DNA from: Paenibacillus sp.
Lineage (GTDB): Bacteria > Bacillota > Bacilli > Paenibacillales > Paenibacillaceae
Assembly: GCA_031254035.1 (NCBI GenBank)
Contig: JAIRVF010000033.1
Span: 124,001 to 188,000 of the forward strand
Direction of reading: 5' to 3'
Length of the DNA stretch: 64,000 nucleotides
In this document: positions 43,082 through 52,035 of the stretch, in pieces
Position numbering within the stretch: the first letter of the stretch is position 1
Layout: the number at the start of each line of letters is the position of its first letter
Translations under genes and position numbers: made by a program
The notes under the pieces: model-generated
Database searches by the model: none
Seen by the model: the letters and a program-made list of their open reading frames with translations, nothing else
What the model was told of the DNA's origin: nothing

Positions 43082-44032
43082 ATGGAGAAAGATATATCAC
43101 TTCCTGCCCCGCTTCCGCGGAAAAGCGACACCACACGTAGCGTTCCATCGCTCCGGGCACGCCGCTGGAAAGAAAGATCATTAGCCTATTTCTTTTTAGC
43201 TCCTTCTCTGATCCTGTTCGGGATATTTCTGTTTTATCCGCTGCTAAAATCCATTTATCTCAGCCTGTACTTAACCGATCCGCAGGGCCGGGTCGCTTCT
43301 TTCGCTGGAGCCGATAATTTCATAAATGTTTTATCCTCTGAAGTTTTTTACAACAGTCTATGGACTACCGTCAAATTCATTTTGCTTACAGTACCTACGG
43401 GAGTTGCAGCAGCTCTTGTGCTGGCTGCACTCACAATCCAGAAGATAAGATTTAACAAGCTGTTTCAATTCTTTTTCTCCCTGCCTATGGCAGTTTCGGT
43501 TGGTACCGGGTCCATCATCTGGATGGTTCTGTATCATCCAACATTAAGCATTCTCAATTACGCTTTTAGTCTGGTCGGAATCTCACCCATCGCCTGGCTG
43601 ACCGATCCCAATTGGGCGCTGCTCTCCATTGCCTTGATGACCATATGGCTTAACCTCGGCTTTAACTACATCGTTATGTTAAGCGGTATGCAGAGCGTTC
43701 CTGAAGATCTCTATGAAAGCGCGAAAATTGATGGTTCCGGCTCGTTCCGCACCTTTTTCCAGATTACCTTGCCACTCATTTCGCCTTCTCTCTTTTTCAT
43801 CAGCGTCGTTTCGATCATCAGCGCATTTCAATCTTTCGCGCAAATCCATATTTTGACCAAAGGCGGTCCGATGAACAGCACCGATGTGCTCGTATACAAC
43901 ATCTACCAGGATGCTTTCATTAATTACCGGTTCGGAATCGGCAGCGCGCAAGCTTTGATCCTATTTGTCCTGATCACGCTTCTGACCATCATCCAGTTTA
44001 AATTCGGTGAAAAGAAGGTGCATTACCAATGA
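43082..44032 (+). CDS. ugpA: sn-Glycerol-3-phosphate-type ABC permease (UgpA)
   Basis: 316 residues with six membrane segments in the MalF/UgpA fold (LAYFFLAPSLILFGIFLFYPLL near the N-terminus) and the EAA loop VPEDLYESAKIDGSGSFRTFFQITLPLISPS. It forms the channel with the next gene, which it overlaps by four bases (ATGA). The UgpA assignment rests on the third gene being a clear UgpB homologue. Confidence 0.88.
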   Translation: MEKDISLPAPLPRKSDTTRSVPSLRARRWKERSLAYFFLAPSLILFGIFLFYPLLKSIYLSLYLTDPQGRVASFAGADNFINVLSSEVFYNSLWTTVKFILLTVPTGVAAALVLAALTIQKIRFNKLFQFFFSLPMAVSVGTGSIIWMVLYHPTLSILNYAFSLVGISPIAWLTDPNWALLSIALMTIWLNLGFNYIVMLSGMQSVPEDLYESAKIDGSGSFRTFFQITLPLISPSLFFISVVSIISAFQSFAQIHILTKGGPMNSTDVLVYNIYQDAFINYRFGIGSAQALILFVLITLLTIIQFKFGEKKVHYQ

Positions 44033-44853
44033 GCATACGTCCTGTCAACCAAACCATTCTTTACATCCTGCTCGGTATTGCTGCACTAATCATCTTATTT
44101 CCGCTTCTCTTCACGATGTCATCCGCGTTCATGAGCAGCGCTGAATCGGCCACGTATCCGCCGCGGCTGCTTCCTTCCGGGCTTCACTGGGACAACTTCC
44201 TTCAAGTGGTGGACACGGTCCCCGTAATCCGGTTTATAACAAACAGCTTTGTTGTGTCCGGATCCATCATGCTCGGTCAGTTGATTACGGCCAGCATGGC
44301 TGCCTACGCCTTTGCGTTTCTCCGCTTTCCTGGCAAAGCGCTTATTTTCTCGCTGTTCCTGTCTACCATGATGATTCCATGGGAAGTCACCATGATTCCG
44401 AACTATCTGACGGTACGCAGTTGGCATTGGCTTGATTCTTATCAGGGGTTGATCGTGCCCTTCCTGGCATCGGCATTTGGTACGTTTCTGTTGAGACAAT
44501 ATTTTTTACAGCTTCCCAAAGAGCTTCTTGAAGCCGCCAAAATCGATGGCTGCGGTCATCTCCGCATCTTCGCGCAGTTGGTGTTGCCGCTGTCAGGGCC
44601 TTCGCTGGCTACGCTGGCTGTATATTCGTTTCTGACGAACTGGAGCAACTATTTATGGCCGCTGCTGATTACTAACAAAGAGAGCATGCGTACCGTGCAA
44701 ATCGGTATCGGCATGCTCCAATTCGAGGAAGTAACCGCTTGGAACGTGGTCATGGCGGGGATCGTCATGATGCTCCTGCCTTCCCTACTCCTCCTTATTG
44801 TTGGTCTGAAGCCTTTGGTGCGAGGAATTACTGCTGGAGCTTTAAAGGGCTAA
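44029..44853 (+). CDS. ugpE: sn-Glycerol-3-phosphate-type ABC permease (UgpE)
   Basis: 274 residues, MalG/UgpE fold. TM1 LLGIAALIILFPLLFTMSSAF, MIPWEVTMIPNYLTV, EAA loop LPKELLEAAKIDGCGHLRIFAQLVLPLSGPS, and NWSNYLWPLLIT near the C-terminus. Start codon overlaps the stop of ugpA. No ATPase gene (ugpC) is in this cluster, so a shared MsmX-type ATPase probably energises it, as in other Bacillota sugar importers. Confidence 0.88.
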   Translation: MSIRPVNQTILYILLGIAALIILFPLLFTMSSAFMSSAESATYPPRLLPSGLHWDNFLQVVDTVPVIRFITNSFVVSGSIMLGQLITASMAAYAFAFLRFPGKALIFSLFLSTMMIPWEVTMIPNYLTVRSWHWLDSYQGLIVPFLASAFGTFLLRQYFLQLPKELLEAAKIDGCGHLRIFAQLVLPLSGPSLATLAVYSFLTNWSNYLWPLLITNKESMRTVQIGIGMLQFEEVTAWNVVMAGIVMMLLPSLLLLIVGLKPLVRGITAGALKG

Positions 44854-44971
44854 TATCATTAACTTTTAATCAAATTTACTTTATGATGTGTCGTCATTAC
44901 ACGCTCCGCTTGCTGCGGCTGCTTGTAATTTCGCTATAAACCACTAATTCAAAAGGGAGAGAAGAAAAAGA

Positions 44972-46345
44972 ATGAAACCATTTAAAAAGAAATCATTGGC
45001 TATGCTATTGCTATCCTGCATGATGTTGGTTGCCTCGGGCTGCGGCTCAAGCGGATCGGTTACCAAGGAGGATACAGCGACTGCCGCTGATGCTCCAGCG
45101 AAACAGGAAGAACCAATCAAAGTCATATGGTGGAATTCCATGAGTGGTGATGTGGGGAAAGCAGCTCAGCAACTGGTGGATGAATTCAACGCGCAGCACA
45201 AGGACATCGTCGTTCAAGCTGAATTTCAAGGTAAATACGATGAAAGCCTGAACAAGCTTAAGGCTTCCTTAGGCTCAGACAACGGTCCTTCCTTGATTCA
45301 GGTGTACGAGATCGGCAGCCGCTTTATGATCGACAGCAAGGCGATTACTCCGATGCAGCAGTTTATTGACGCCGATCATTATGATACTTCTAGCCTGGAG
45401 CCAAACATTTTGAACTACTACACCTTTGACGGCAAGCTCTACTCCATGCCTTTCAACACATCCAATCCAATTCTTTATTACAATAAGGATGCCTTCAAAG
45501 CGGCAGGACTCGATCCCGAAAAAGCACCTGCCACCTATGAGGAAGTTGCCGATGCGGCCAAAAAGCTGACCAAATCCGGTCAAGCAGGTAGTTCCTTCGC
45601 CATCTACGGTTGGTTCATGGAGCAGCTGTTTGCGGGCCAGGGTGCTGAACTGATCAACAACGGTAACGGACGCACGCAGCCGGCTACCTCTTCCCTCCTC
45701 GGCAGTGATGCCGGTGTAAAAACACTCGACTGGTGGAAGTCGATGGTTGATGATAAAACGATGCTCAATCTGGGCCGCAAAACGGATGATACATCGAAGG
45801 CTTTTGCCGCAGGACAAATCGCCATGACGCTTGATTCCACGGCTTCCCTGCGCAGCATTGTCAAGGCAGCCGAAGGCAAATTCGAAGTTGGCACCGGCTT
45901 TCTACCAAAACCGGATGCTAATGACAAGGGCGGCGTGATCGTCGGCGGAGCAAGTAACTGGATCCTGAACAATCGTCCGGAAGCTGAGCAAAAAGCCGCT
46001 TGGGAATTCATCAAATTCCTGGCTGAGCCCAAATCCCAAGCCGAATGGCACATCAATACAGGTTACTTCACGATTACCCAAAAGGCATATGACGAGCAAA
46101 TCGTCAAAGACAATATGGCGAAGTATCCCCAGTTCCAAACCGCAGTCGAACAGCTTCACCAAACGGTACCAAGCCTTGCCACGCAAGGAGCCGTGATGGG
46201 CGTGTTCCCGGAAGCAAGACAACTTACCGAAACGGCAATCGAGGAAGTGTTGAACGGCAAAAAAACATCCAAGCAGGCATTGGATGACGCAGCTAAAGCG
46301 ATCACAAGCAAGATTGAAGAGTATAACAAAACAGTCAGCAAATAA
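44972..46345 (+). CDS. ugpB: sn-Glycerol-3-phosphate-binding lipoprotein (UgpB)
   Basis: 457 residues. Lipobox LVASGC, then the UgpB pattern VIWWNSMSGDVGKAAQQLVDEFNAQ, EFQGKYDESLNKLKASL, IQVYEIGSRFMIDSKAI, MPFNTSNPILYYNKDAFKAAGLDPE, GGASNWIL, WHINTGYFTITQKAYD. Segment by segment this follows E. coli UgpB. It should bind glycerol-3-phosphate or glycerophosphodiesters outside the cell. Unusual order: the binding protein gene is last. Terminator follows. Confidence 0.9.
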   Translation: MKPFKKKSLAMLLLSCMMLVASGCGSSGSVTKEDTATAADAPAKQEEPIKVIWWNSMSGDVGKAAQQLVDEFNAQHKDIVVQAEFQGKYDESLNKLKASLGSDNGPSLIQVYEIGSRFMIDSKAITPMQQFIDADHYDTSSLEPNILNYYTFDGKLYSMPFNTSNPILYYNKDAFKAAGLDPEKAPATYEEVADAAKKLTKSGQAGSSFAIYGWFMEQLFAGQGAELINNGNGRTQPATSSLLGSDAGVKTLDWWKSMVDDKTMLNLGRKTDDTSKAFAAGQIAMTLDSTASLRSIVKAAEGKFEVGTGFLPKPDANDKGGVIVGGASNWILNNRPEAEQKAAWEFIKFLAEPKSQAEWHINTGYFTITQKAYDEQIVKDNMAKYPQFQTAVEQLHQTVPSLATQGAVMGVFPEARQLTETAIEEVLNGKKTSKQALDDAAKAITSKIEEYNKTVSK

Positions 46346-46354
46346 GCAATACCA

Positions 46355-46394
46355 AGCCCCTCTTTCATCTGAGAATGGAAGAGGGGTTTTATTA
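46355..46394 (+). terminator. Terminator of the ugp operon
   Basis: AAGCCCCTCTTTCAT / ATGGAAGAGGGGTTTT stem followed by ATTAG. Confidence 0.85.
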
Positions 46395-46428
46395 GAACTC
46401 ATTAGTTTACGTAATATTATTTATGTTA

Positions 46429-47535
46429 TTAAATCTCGGAGATTACGGACGAATTCGTCAACGTTTCCACCTGTTGGATGATTTGGCCTGCAATAGCACG
46501 CAAAGCAGCAGGATCTATCGCAGCATCATATGCTTCCCATACTTCATCCCGGATGCGCTTCACATCCGCCAGAACGGATATCGAATGTTTCATGGAAGAT
46601 TGGTATCTGGAACGGATCTCAGCAATTTCTTCTGCATAAGCCTCATCTGTGCCTTCCTTAATCGCCAGTTCATACACATCGAGGATGCTGTCGCCTTCCC
46701 GGCTTGGAAAATGTTCATGCGGTGCCGTGCTGTCGAAGATGGCAAGGCTGAGCTCCGGAAAAATAAGCATATCCAAGCTATTCGGATCAAAGCCGCAATG
46801 ATAGATTTCCGTATCAATACCGCGGGCTTCCGCTTCTTTTGCTAGCTTCTTGAACATAGTAGATTTACCTGACCCGGGACGCCCTTTTACAAAAATACGT
46901 GTACGGAGTGGTTCTGTTAGATTGGGAACATAGTCAACAGCCCCCTGCCACGTTGCTGCTCCCAGGAAACGGCGGGTGATTCGAGCTTTTTGGGTGGTGA
47001 TCGGAATCAGATATTCATCGGCAAATTCAGACGAAATCCGGTTCGCGCTATCGCGGTCCAAATTTTCGATATAAAATTTCTCCCATTCATCATGAATCCG
47101 CAGTGTTCTTAAGAAAGAGTTGTAGGCTTGGGTGTAAAGTGATGCAATTTCTCGCTCGCTTTCCGCTGTTTCGGCCTTCGCTTCCTCTAGAAGTTCCCCG
47201 CGCAGGGCCTCAGCAGTATCTATTATGCAGATATCCGTTCCTTCCAGAATAGGATCGGCACTCCAGGCATTCCCATCGATGATACCAATACGCGCTTCCT
47301 CCAGAATAATGCCTTCAAGCCGTTCATTATTCAAAGGATCATGTATAAAGTGCTTGGTCCATCCGTTATTTTTCCATGCATCCGCCAACTCGCTCAGTAT
47401 CCGAGATGTGCCTGATCCGGTCCGTCCGTTAATCACAAATATAGTGCCCAAACCGTTTAAAGTAGAGTCGTACAAAGAATACAATCCCGCCGCCGTGTTG
47501 CCGCGGCCAAAATAGTGCTTTTCCAGCCCTTCCAT
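46429..47535 (-). CDS. Tandem P-loop ATPase of the PRK06851 type
   Basis: 368 residues made of two related P-loop halves. The N-terminal half has a degenerate Walker A, NGRTGSGTSRIL (Lys replaced by Thr), then FIHDPLNNERLEGIILEEARIGIIDGNAW. The C-terminal half has a canonical KGRPGSGKSTMFKKL and the matching YHCGFDPNSLDMLIFPELSLAIFDSTAP. The repeated 'LxxxIxPExxxAIxDxTAP' pattern marks this Bacillota family of unknown function, sometimes called a nucleotide kinase. Here the first half is probably inactive. Stand-alone gene. Confidence 0.82.
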   Translation of the reverse strand: MEGLEKHYFGRGNTAAGLYSLYDSTLNGLGTIFVINGRTGSGTSRILSELADAWKNNGWTKHFIHDPLNNERLEGIILEEARIGIIDGNAWSADPILEGTDICIIDTAEALRGELLEEAKAETAESEREIASLYTQAYNSFLRTLRIHDEWEKFYIENLDRDSANRISSEFADEYLIPITTQKARITRRFLGAATWQGAVDYVPNLTEPLRTRIFVKGRPGSGKSTMFKKLAKEAEARGIDTEIYHCGFDPNSLDMLIFPELSLAIFDSTAPHEHFPSREGDSILDVYELAIKEGTDEAYAEEIAEIRSRYQSSMKHSISVLADVKRIRDEVWEAYDAAIDPAALRAIAGQIIQQVETLTNSSVISEI

Positions 47536-47619
47536 TCAAGTTCACGCTCCTTCATCTGACTCAACTGCTAACACCCTATAATTATGCCGACTGGTGATTT
47601 TGTGTGAATGCCTATACGA

Positions 47620-48480
47620 TCAGGGCTTAGCACTTTTCCAATATTCATAGGCATGCACGATGTTGCCGGTATATGATGGAGAATCTTTTAACATTTCAGG
47701 CAACTTTGCAAGCTCCCCCTCCATATACTTCGCGCCCTTTTCATAAAAGGAGACGTGCTGCCCCTCATGGCTTTCTTTCATCTCGACCGAGATGAGGATC
47801 AGCTTGCCCAATTCATCCGCGAAAGCAATTTCTTCCTTGGAGACGTCAACAATGCCGTTTGACCCATTGGCCGTATTCCGGAAGGCCATTAAAGATACAT
47901 GGTCCATGCGATCAATCATCCATTTGCTGACCGATATAATTTCCCCGGGAACTTTGTATTTATCGAGCCAAACAGCCAAATCCATACTAGCCTGCAGTTG
48001 CGAGCCTTTTTTCAATTCCGTAACAAACGCATCGATGTTGGAGATCCAATTTGAAATGACCCGTTCAGGATCAGCATTCCATTCCGGCAGCAGGTAGGGC
48101 TCAATGTCCAAGTGGATGCCATGGAAACGCTCATCCCCTTTGACAGCAAGATTATAGTCTTTTACATACTTGACCAGTGTCATCATCTTTTCCCTAGTCT
48201 CCTGAAGAGCCCAACTCGGGTTCCCTCCCATGGCATGTACTTCGATGCCAGCCGCCGACGCTTGCTTAACGAAGGAACTGTACGCACTGAAAGGCTGCTG
48301 CAAATCCAAATGGACATAAAGCCAGTTCAGCTTCTTCTCTTTTGCAAATTCGAGAATTTCTTCGCTGTTCTGTAGGACTTGATTCGCATCCCAAACATAT
48401 GTGCCTCTTACCTTTTCTCCTCTGTTCACAGGATCCGCATCAGGTACCTGATCAACTTCCCCAGGTTTCGGATCAATCAT
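47620..48480 (-). CDS. Putative TIM-barrel glycosidase-like protein
   Basis: 286 residues. Reads like a glycosidase-fold domain: GTYVWDANQVLQNSEEILEFAKEKKLNWLYVHLD, then HGIHLDIEPYLLPEW, where the DxE pair sits at the end of a strand as in GH18/GH114-type sugar hydrolases, and MDHVSLMAFRN. GGAGGGG precedes the ATG. There is no signal peptide although relatives are usually exported; the N-terminus could be shortened. Substrate unknown. Confidence 0.6.
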   Translation of the reverse strand: MIDPKPGEVDQVPDADPVNRGEKVRGTYVWDANQVLQNSEEILEFAKEKKLNWLYVHLDLQQPFSAYSSFVKQASAAGIEVHAMGGNPSWALQETREKMMTLVKYVKDYNLAVKGDERFHGIHLDIEPYLLPEWNADPERVISNWISNIDAFVTELKKGSQLQASMDLAVWLDKYKVPGEIISVSKWMIDRMDHVSLMAFRNTANGSNGIVDVSKEEIAFADELGKLILISVEMKESHEGQHVSFYEKGAKYMEGELAKLPEMLKDSPSYTGNIVHAYEYWKSAKP

Positions 48481-48723
48481 AATTCCCCTCCATTTCTATG
48501 CAAGTCTATCGAGGACTGATTTCATCCCCTTGAAGTAAACGGGGTTATTATAGCATTGATCCTATAAAAAAAGATGAGCCCATATCCTTAAAGAACAAGC
48601 CCACCCTAATTGCCGCTGAAAATATCTGCACAAAAGGAACTATACCCTTCAGTCATATTTCTCCTTTTAAGTTGCAGCTGAGAAACCATGGAAAACATTA
48701 GGGCCAACTGCGCAGGAGAAAAG

Positions 48724-49473
48724 TTACGGTTCGTAAATCATTTTACGTGTCATCCCCCCGTCAATGACCAGGTTCGTCCCGGTAACGAAGGAATTGCCCG
48801 GATCTGCCAAATACAGGCAAGCCTTGGCGATATCATCCGGTTTGCCTACCCTACCTGCCGGATGCTGTTCATGATCCGCCTGTTTGAGTGATTCGTAATC
48901 CTGTGTTTCGATCCATCCCGGACTGATGCAATTAACCCGAACCCCATCTGGACCAAGCGAGACGGCCATTGCATGGGTAAGCGCTACGATTGCCCCCTTG
49001 GACGCTGCATAAGCTTCAGAATTGGGCTCGGACATTAGCGCACGTGTGGAAGCGATATTCACGACAGCCCCAGCACCGCCATGCTTCTTCATATATTTTG
49101 CAGCCTCCCTGGTAGCTAAGAAGCAGCTTCTCGCATTGGTGTTCAAAACATCATCCCACTCGCCCACAGTTAGATCGTAAGGGGACTTCCAACGGGAAAC
49201 GCCCGCATTATTGATCAGCACGTCTATTTTCCCATATTTGTCTTCAGCCGTTTTCATCAGCTGTTTGATTTCTTCTTCTTTGCGGACATCACATGGCACA
49301 AAAATGGCTTGTCCGCCATCATTCCGAATCGCTGCCGTCGCGGCGTCCCCTTGATCCGCATTAAGATCCGCCATGACAAGCAGAGCTCCTTTTGCCGCAA
49401 AAGCTTTGGCCACGCCGTAGCCGATCCCTTGCGCAGCTCCGGTTACGACCACGACGAGATTTTGATAAGACAT
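48724..49473 (-). CDS. Short-chain dehydrogenase/reductase
   Basis: 249 residues, classical SDR. Cofactor motif TGAAQGIG, NNAGVS, catalytic Ser in NIASTRA, YAASK pair (Tyr, Lys), and SPGWIET; the C-terminus has the usual TGTNLVIDGGM. The Asp-Leu in VMADLNADQ after strand 2 suggests NAD+ preference. Substrate unknown; stand-alone. Confidence 0.93.
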   Translation of the reverse strand: MSYQNLVVVVTGAAQGIGYGVAKAFAAKGALLVMADLNADQGDAATAAIRNDGGQAIFVPCDVRKEEEIKQLMKTAEDKYGKIDVLINNAGVSRWKSPYDLTVGEWDDVLNTNARSCFLATREAAKYMKKHGGAGAVVNIASTRALMSEPNSEAYAASKGAIVALTHAMAVSLGPDGVRVNCISPGWIETQDYESLKQADHEQHPAGRVGKPDDIAKACLYLADPGNSFVTGTNLVIDGGMTRKMIYEP

Positions 49474-49559
49474 TTTTTATTCCTCCTTATTTACGTTCGC
49501 TGCTTTTATTTTAATTCACCTGGGAAATGAAACAACCTAAGATTTTTTTACTCTGCAGA

Positions 49560-49593
49560 AAAGACCACATCCTAAAAGGATGCGGTCAATAAC
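49560..49593 (-). terminator. Terminator of the DUF2500 gene
   Basis: Minus-strand GACCGCATCC-TTTT-AGGATGTGGTC followed by TTTTC. Confidence 0.75.
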
Positions 49594-49615
49594 TTTAACG
49601 TATGACTCAGTGCTA

Positions 49616-50050
49616 TCATCTCTCATAATCACGATGGCGGGCACCGGGACGAGCCTCACTCACCAAACGCATACTTCGTTCAAAGCCCTTGAACCGCGTT
49701 CCCTGAAACGTTAGACGTCCTGAATCTCCTTCTGCACACAAACCGAACTGTTTCCCGCTCACGGGAAACTCCATGCGGTCCCCACTTTCCACTTCAAACG
49801 TAATATAGTAGGTCGTATTCGTGTGGCTCGACATATGATCATTGGGTTCATGATGATGATGTTGCTTTATTTCAGTACGTTTACTGACAATCCGGGAGTC
49901 GACCGTGAGAACAGGCTGTTTATTGTTCCGGCCCCACTGCAGCAATCCTCTGCCGACAGACAAGACGATGATACCGATAATGACAACAAAAAAGATCGGC
50001 ATGACTTTACCGAAGAAGTCAAACATCCAAAATGACTCTTCTCCTGGCAT
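49616..50050 (-). CDS. DUF2500 family membrane protein
   Basis: 144 residues. One membrane segment (VMPIFFVVIIGIIVLSVGRG), a basic/polar linker with a histidine run (KQHHHHEPNDH), and a beta domain (TTYYITFEVESGDRMEFPVSGKQFGLCAEGDSGRL TFQGTRF) typical of DUF2500. Function unknown. The His run might bind metal. Confidence 0.82.
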   Translation of the reverse strand: MPGEESFWMFDFFGKVMPIFFVVIIGIIVLSVGRGLLQWGRNNKQPVLTVDSRIVSKRTEIKQHHHHEPNDHMSSHTNTTYYITFEVESGDRMEFPVSGKQFGLCAEGDSGRLTFQGTRFKGFERSMRLVSEARPGARHRDYER

Positions 50051-50135
50051 GCTTCCCCCTCCTTTTCGACTTTAGGCTGGACGATGCAAGTTCTCAGCAG
50101 GCCTGTTCATTATCAGTATATGCATGACCTATGAC

Positions 50136-50176
50136 AAAAAAACCTCCACTTCGCTTTTCAGCTCGTGGAGGTTTCA
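50136..50176 (-). terminator. Terminator of the small Cys-rich gene
   Basis: Minus-strand AACCTCCAC / GTGGAGGTT stem followed by TTTTTTGTC. Confidence 0.75.
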
Positions 50177-50195
50177 GGGTGAGCAACAATCGGAT

Positions 50196-50375
50196 TTAAG
50201 CATGGACCTGATCGAGATAATATTGCGTTTCATCTTGCTCCTGTCCTTCCAATAATCCTTGCTGAGCCCAGCATTCTCTGCACTTCTCTTCTGTGTCGCA
50301 TGTGCATGCATCCTCGCAGTTGTAACAGAATTTAAGTAAGTATTCAGTCGTTTTTTCCTTATTGAAGTTAGTCAT
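50196..50375 (-). CDS. Small Cys-rich protein
   Basis: 59 residues from the ATG at 50375 (GGAGTGA six bases upstream). Contains FCYNCEDACTCDTEEKCREC, six Cys in 20 residues, likely a small zinc or disulfide knuckle. Not recognised. It has its own terminator. Confidence 0.7.
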   Translation of the reverse strand: MTNFNKEKTTEYLLKFCYNCEDACTCDTEEKCRECWAQQGLLEGQEQDETQYYLDQVHA

Positions 50376-50607
50376 GGTTCTCACTCCCGTTTATGTTTTT
50401 TAAGCTCTCCTTACACTCTTAGAGTACCATACTTCCACCTGTATGATTGTGATTATTTTCACATTGAACTACAAATTTTAAGTTATTTTTGAAATTGCGC
50501 GGTCGCTCATCCTTGATATGGCTTCGATTAGGTTTTCTTATCAAAGGCGGACTTTTTGAACTACTTTAAAAGATTAAAGCGGAGAACCTATTGTTCCCCG
50601 CCCCTTG

Positions 50608-51903
50608 TTACAATACTCTCCAGGTCGCGCCGCCATCCATCGTTTGCAGCAGCCGTGAGCTTTTCAGATCGCTGTTCTCAATCAGCAACCATCCAACCCG
50701 CGGAGACGAAAACTGAAGTTTTACAACCTCGGGGTACTCCCGAAGCCTATCTCTCAGCATCTGATTATCGTTATTCGCCGACCATATCTTTCCTTGATCC
50801 ACCGTATGGTACAGCATATTGTTAACCAATGCCCAACCTTCATTTGCATTAATAAATGACGGCTGGACCGTTTGGTTAAGCCCATCGCTCCTGCTCAGTC
50901 CGAAGTTTGCGAAATTCCAGCTCATACCGCCGTCTTTCGTAAAGTAACCGTTATATTTCGTACTGTCCCCGATTTTGCAACCGATCGGAATCCAGCCTTC
51001 CTTATGCGTGGATCCAAAAAACTGCGGAGTGCCTGCCGTATACGAAACACATGATTTCAGTTTATCCCTATCGAAAAACGCCGGATCCGATATCCACTTA
51101 TTGCCTCCGTCTTTTGTCCGATAAAGTTTTGGCTCCCCCAATTCCTGCAGTAATACATATCCATGCATAGAATCAGTAAAACTCATACTGATCGTATAAC
51201 CAAGATGCGGGATTGGACTGCTGGATTCCGATTTCTCGGGAGCATATATCGAGTTTTGCATCACGACATTCCAGTCAGATCCGCCGCCATCTGTCCGGTA
51301 AAGAACCTTGAGTTCCTTGCCTGTCGACGAATCTTCCGTAGTCATCAGCCAACCGCGCTGGGGTGATTCAAAATCAATTGCAGAAACTTTATTATTCTGA
51401 GGAATCGATGTAATATTCCAGTCCTCCCCGCCGTTATCCGTATGAAGGATGATCGTTTCGGACATCCCCGTCGATTCTCGTACAATCCAGCCATGCATCG
51501 GATCTGTAAAATAGATATCTCTTCCGTAGCGTGGATTGGCCGTGAATTGCACATTGGGGGAAGGAGATATATTGACCCACGTCCGGCCGTTATTTTCAGT
51601 TATATAAAGACGAAGTTCATTGCGGGTTAACCCCCAGGCGATCCCTTTCGTTTCACTTAGTAGCTGAAAATCCTTAAGTTTGGTCTGGATTTGATATTTG
51701 CCTGCATCATTCACACTCTTTTTATTCGAAGCTTCCGGAGCGACCACAGTTAACGTCTGGCCCTGATCCGGTGATACCTCAGCTGCGTCCTGCACTGCGG
51801 GAGCCGATGCTTGCATTCCGGTCTGTTCTTCACTTGAGAAACATCCACTCAGAAATACACTGCATAATAATGTGATACCAACAAGCTGTTTATACCGCTT
51901 CAT
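50608..51903 (-). CDS. BNR/Asp-box repeat lipoprotein (YCF48/sialidase-like propeller)
   Basis: 431 residues. Lipobox LSGC, a Gln/Ala/Pro-rich linker, then a seven-bladed-type propeller with repeated Asp-box motifs of the form S/T-x-D-x-G-x-x-W: TENNGRTWVN, TDNGGEDWNI, TDGGGSDWNV, TKDGGNKWIS, TKDGGMSWNF, TVDQGKIWSA, TMDGGATWRV. Each is followed by 'D..HGW'-type strands (DPMHGWIV, SPQRGWLM). This is the photosystem-assembly/BNR family. Surface location is likely; ligand unknown. Confidence 0.85.
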   Translation of the reverse strand: MKRYKQLVGITLLCSVFLSGCFSSEEQTGMQASAPAVQDAAEVSPDQGQTLTVVAPEASNKKSVNDAGKYQIQTKLKDFQLLSETKGIAWGLTRNELRLYITENNGRTWVNISPSPNVQFTANPRYGRDIYFTDPMHGWIVRESTGMSETIILHTDNGGEDWNITSIPQNNKVSAIDFESPQRGWLMTTEDSSTGKELKVLYRTDGGGSDWNVVMQNSIYAPEKSESSSPIPHLGYTISMSFTDSMHGYVLLQELGEPKLYRTKDGGNKWISDPAFFDRDKLKSCVSYTAGTPQFFGSTHKEGWIPIGCKIGDSTKYNGYFTKDGGMSWNFANFGLSRSDGLNQTVQPSFINANEGWALVNNMLYHTVDQGKIWSANNDNQMLRDRLREYPEVVKLQFSSPRVGWLLIENSDLKSSRLLQTMDGGATWRVL

Positions 51904-52035
51904 TCTAGTTCCTCCTCTCCTGAGGACAGCTTGTCCAACAAGACCTCCAATTCAAATAATATAACAAAATCAGAGGTTTGCGCCAGTTTAAGCAACGGAA
52001 AGGAATGAAATGTTAGTTATAACGGTTAACAACAA

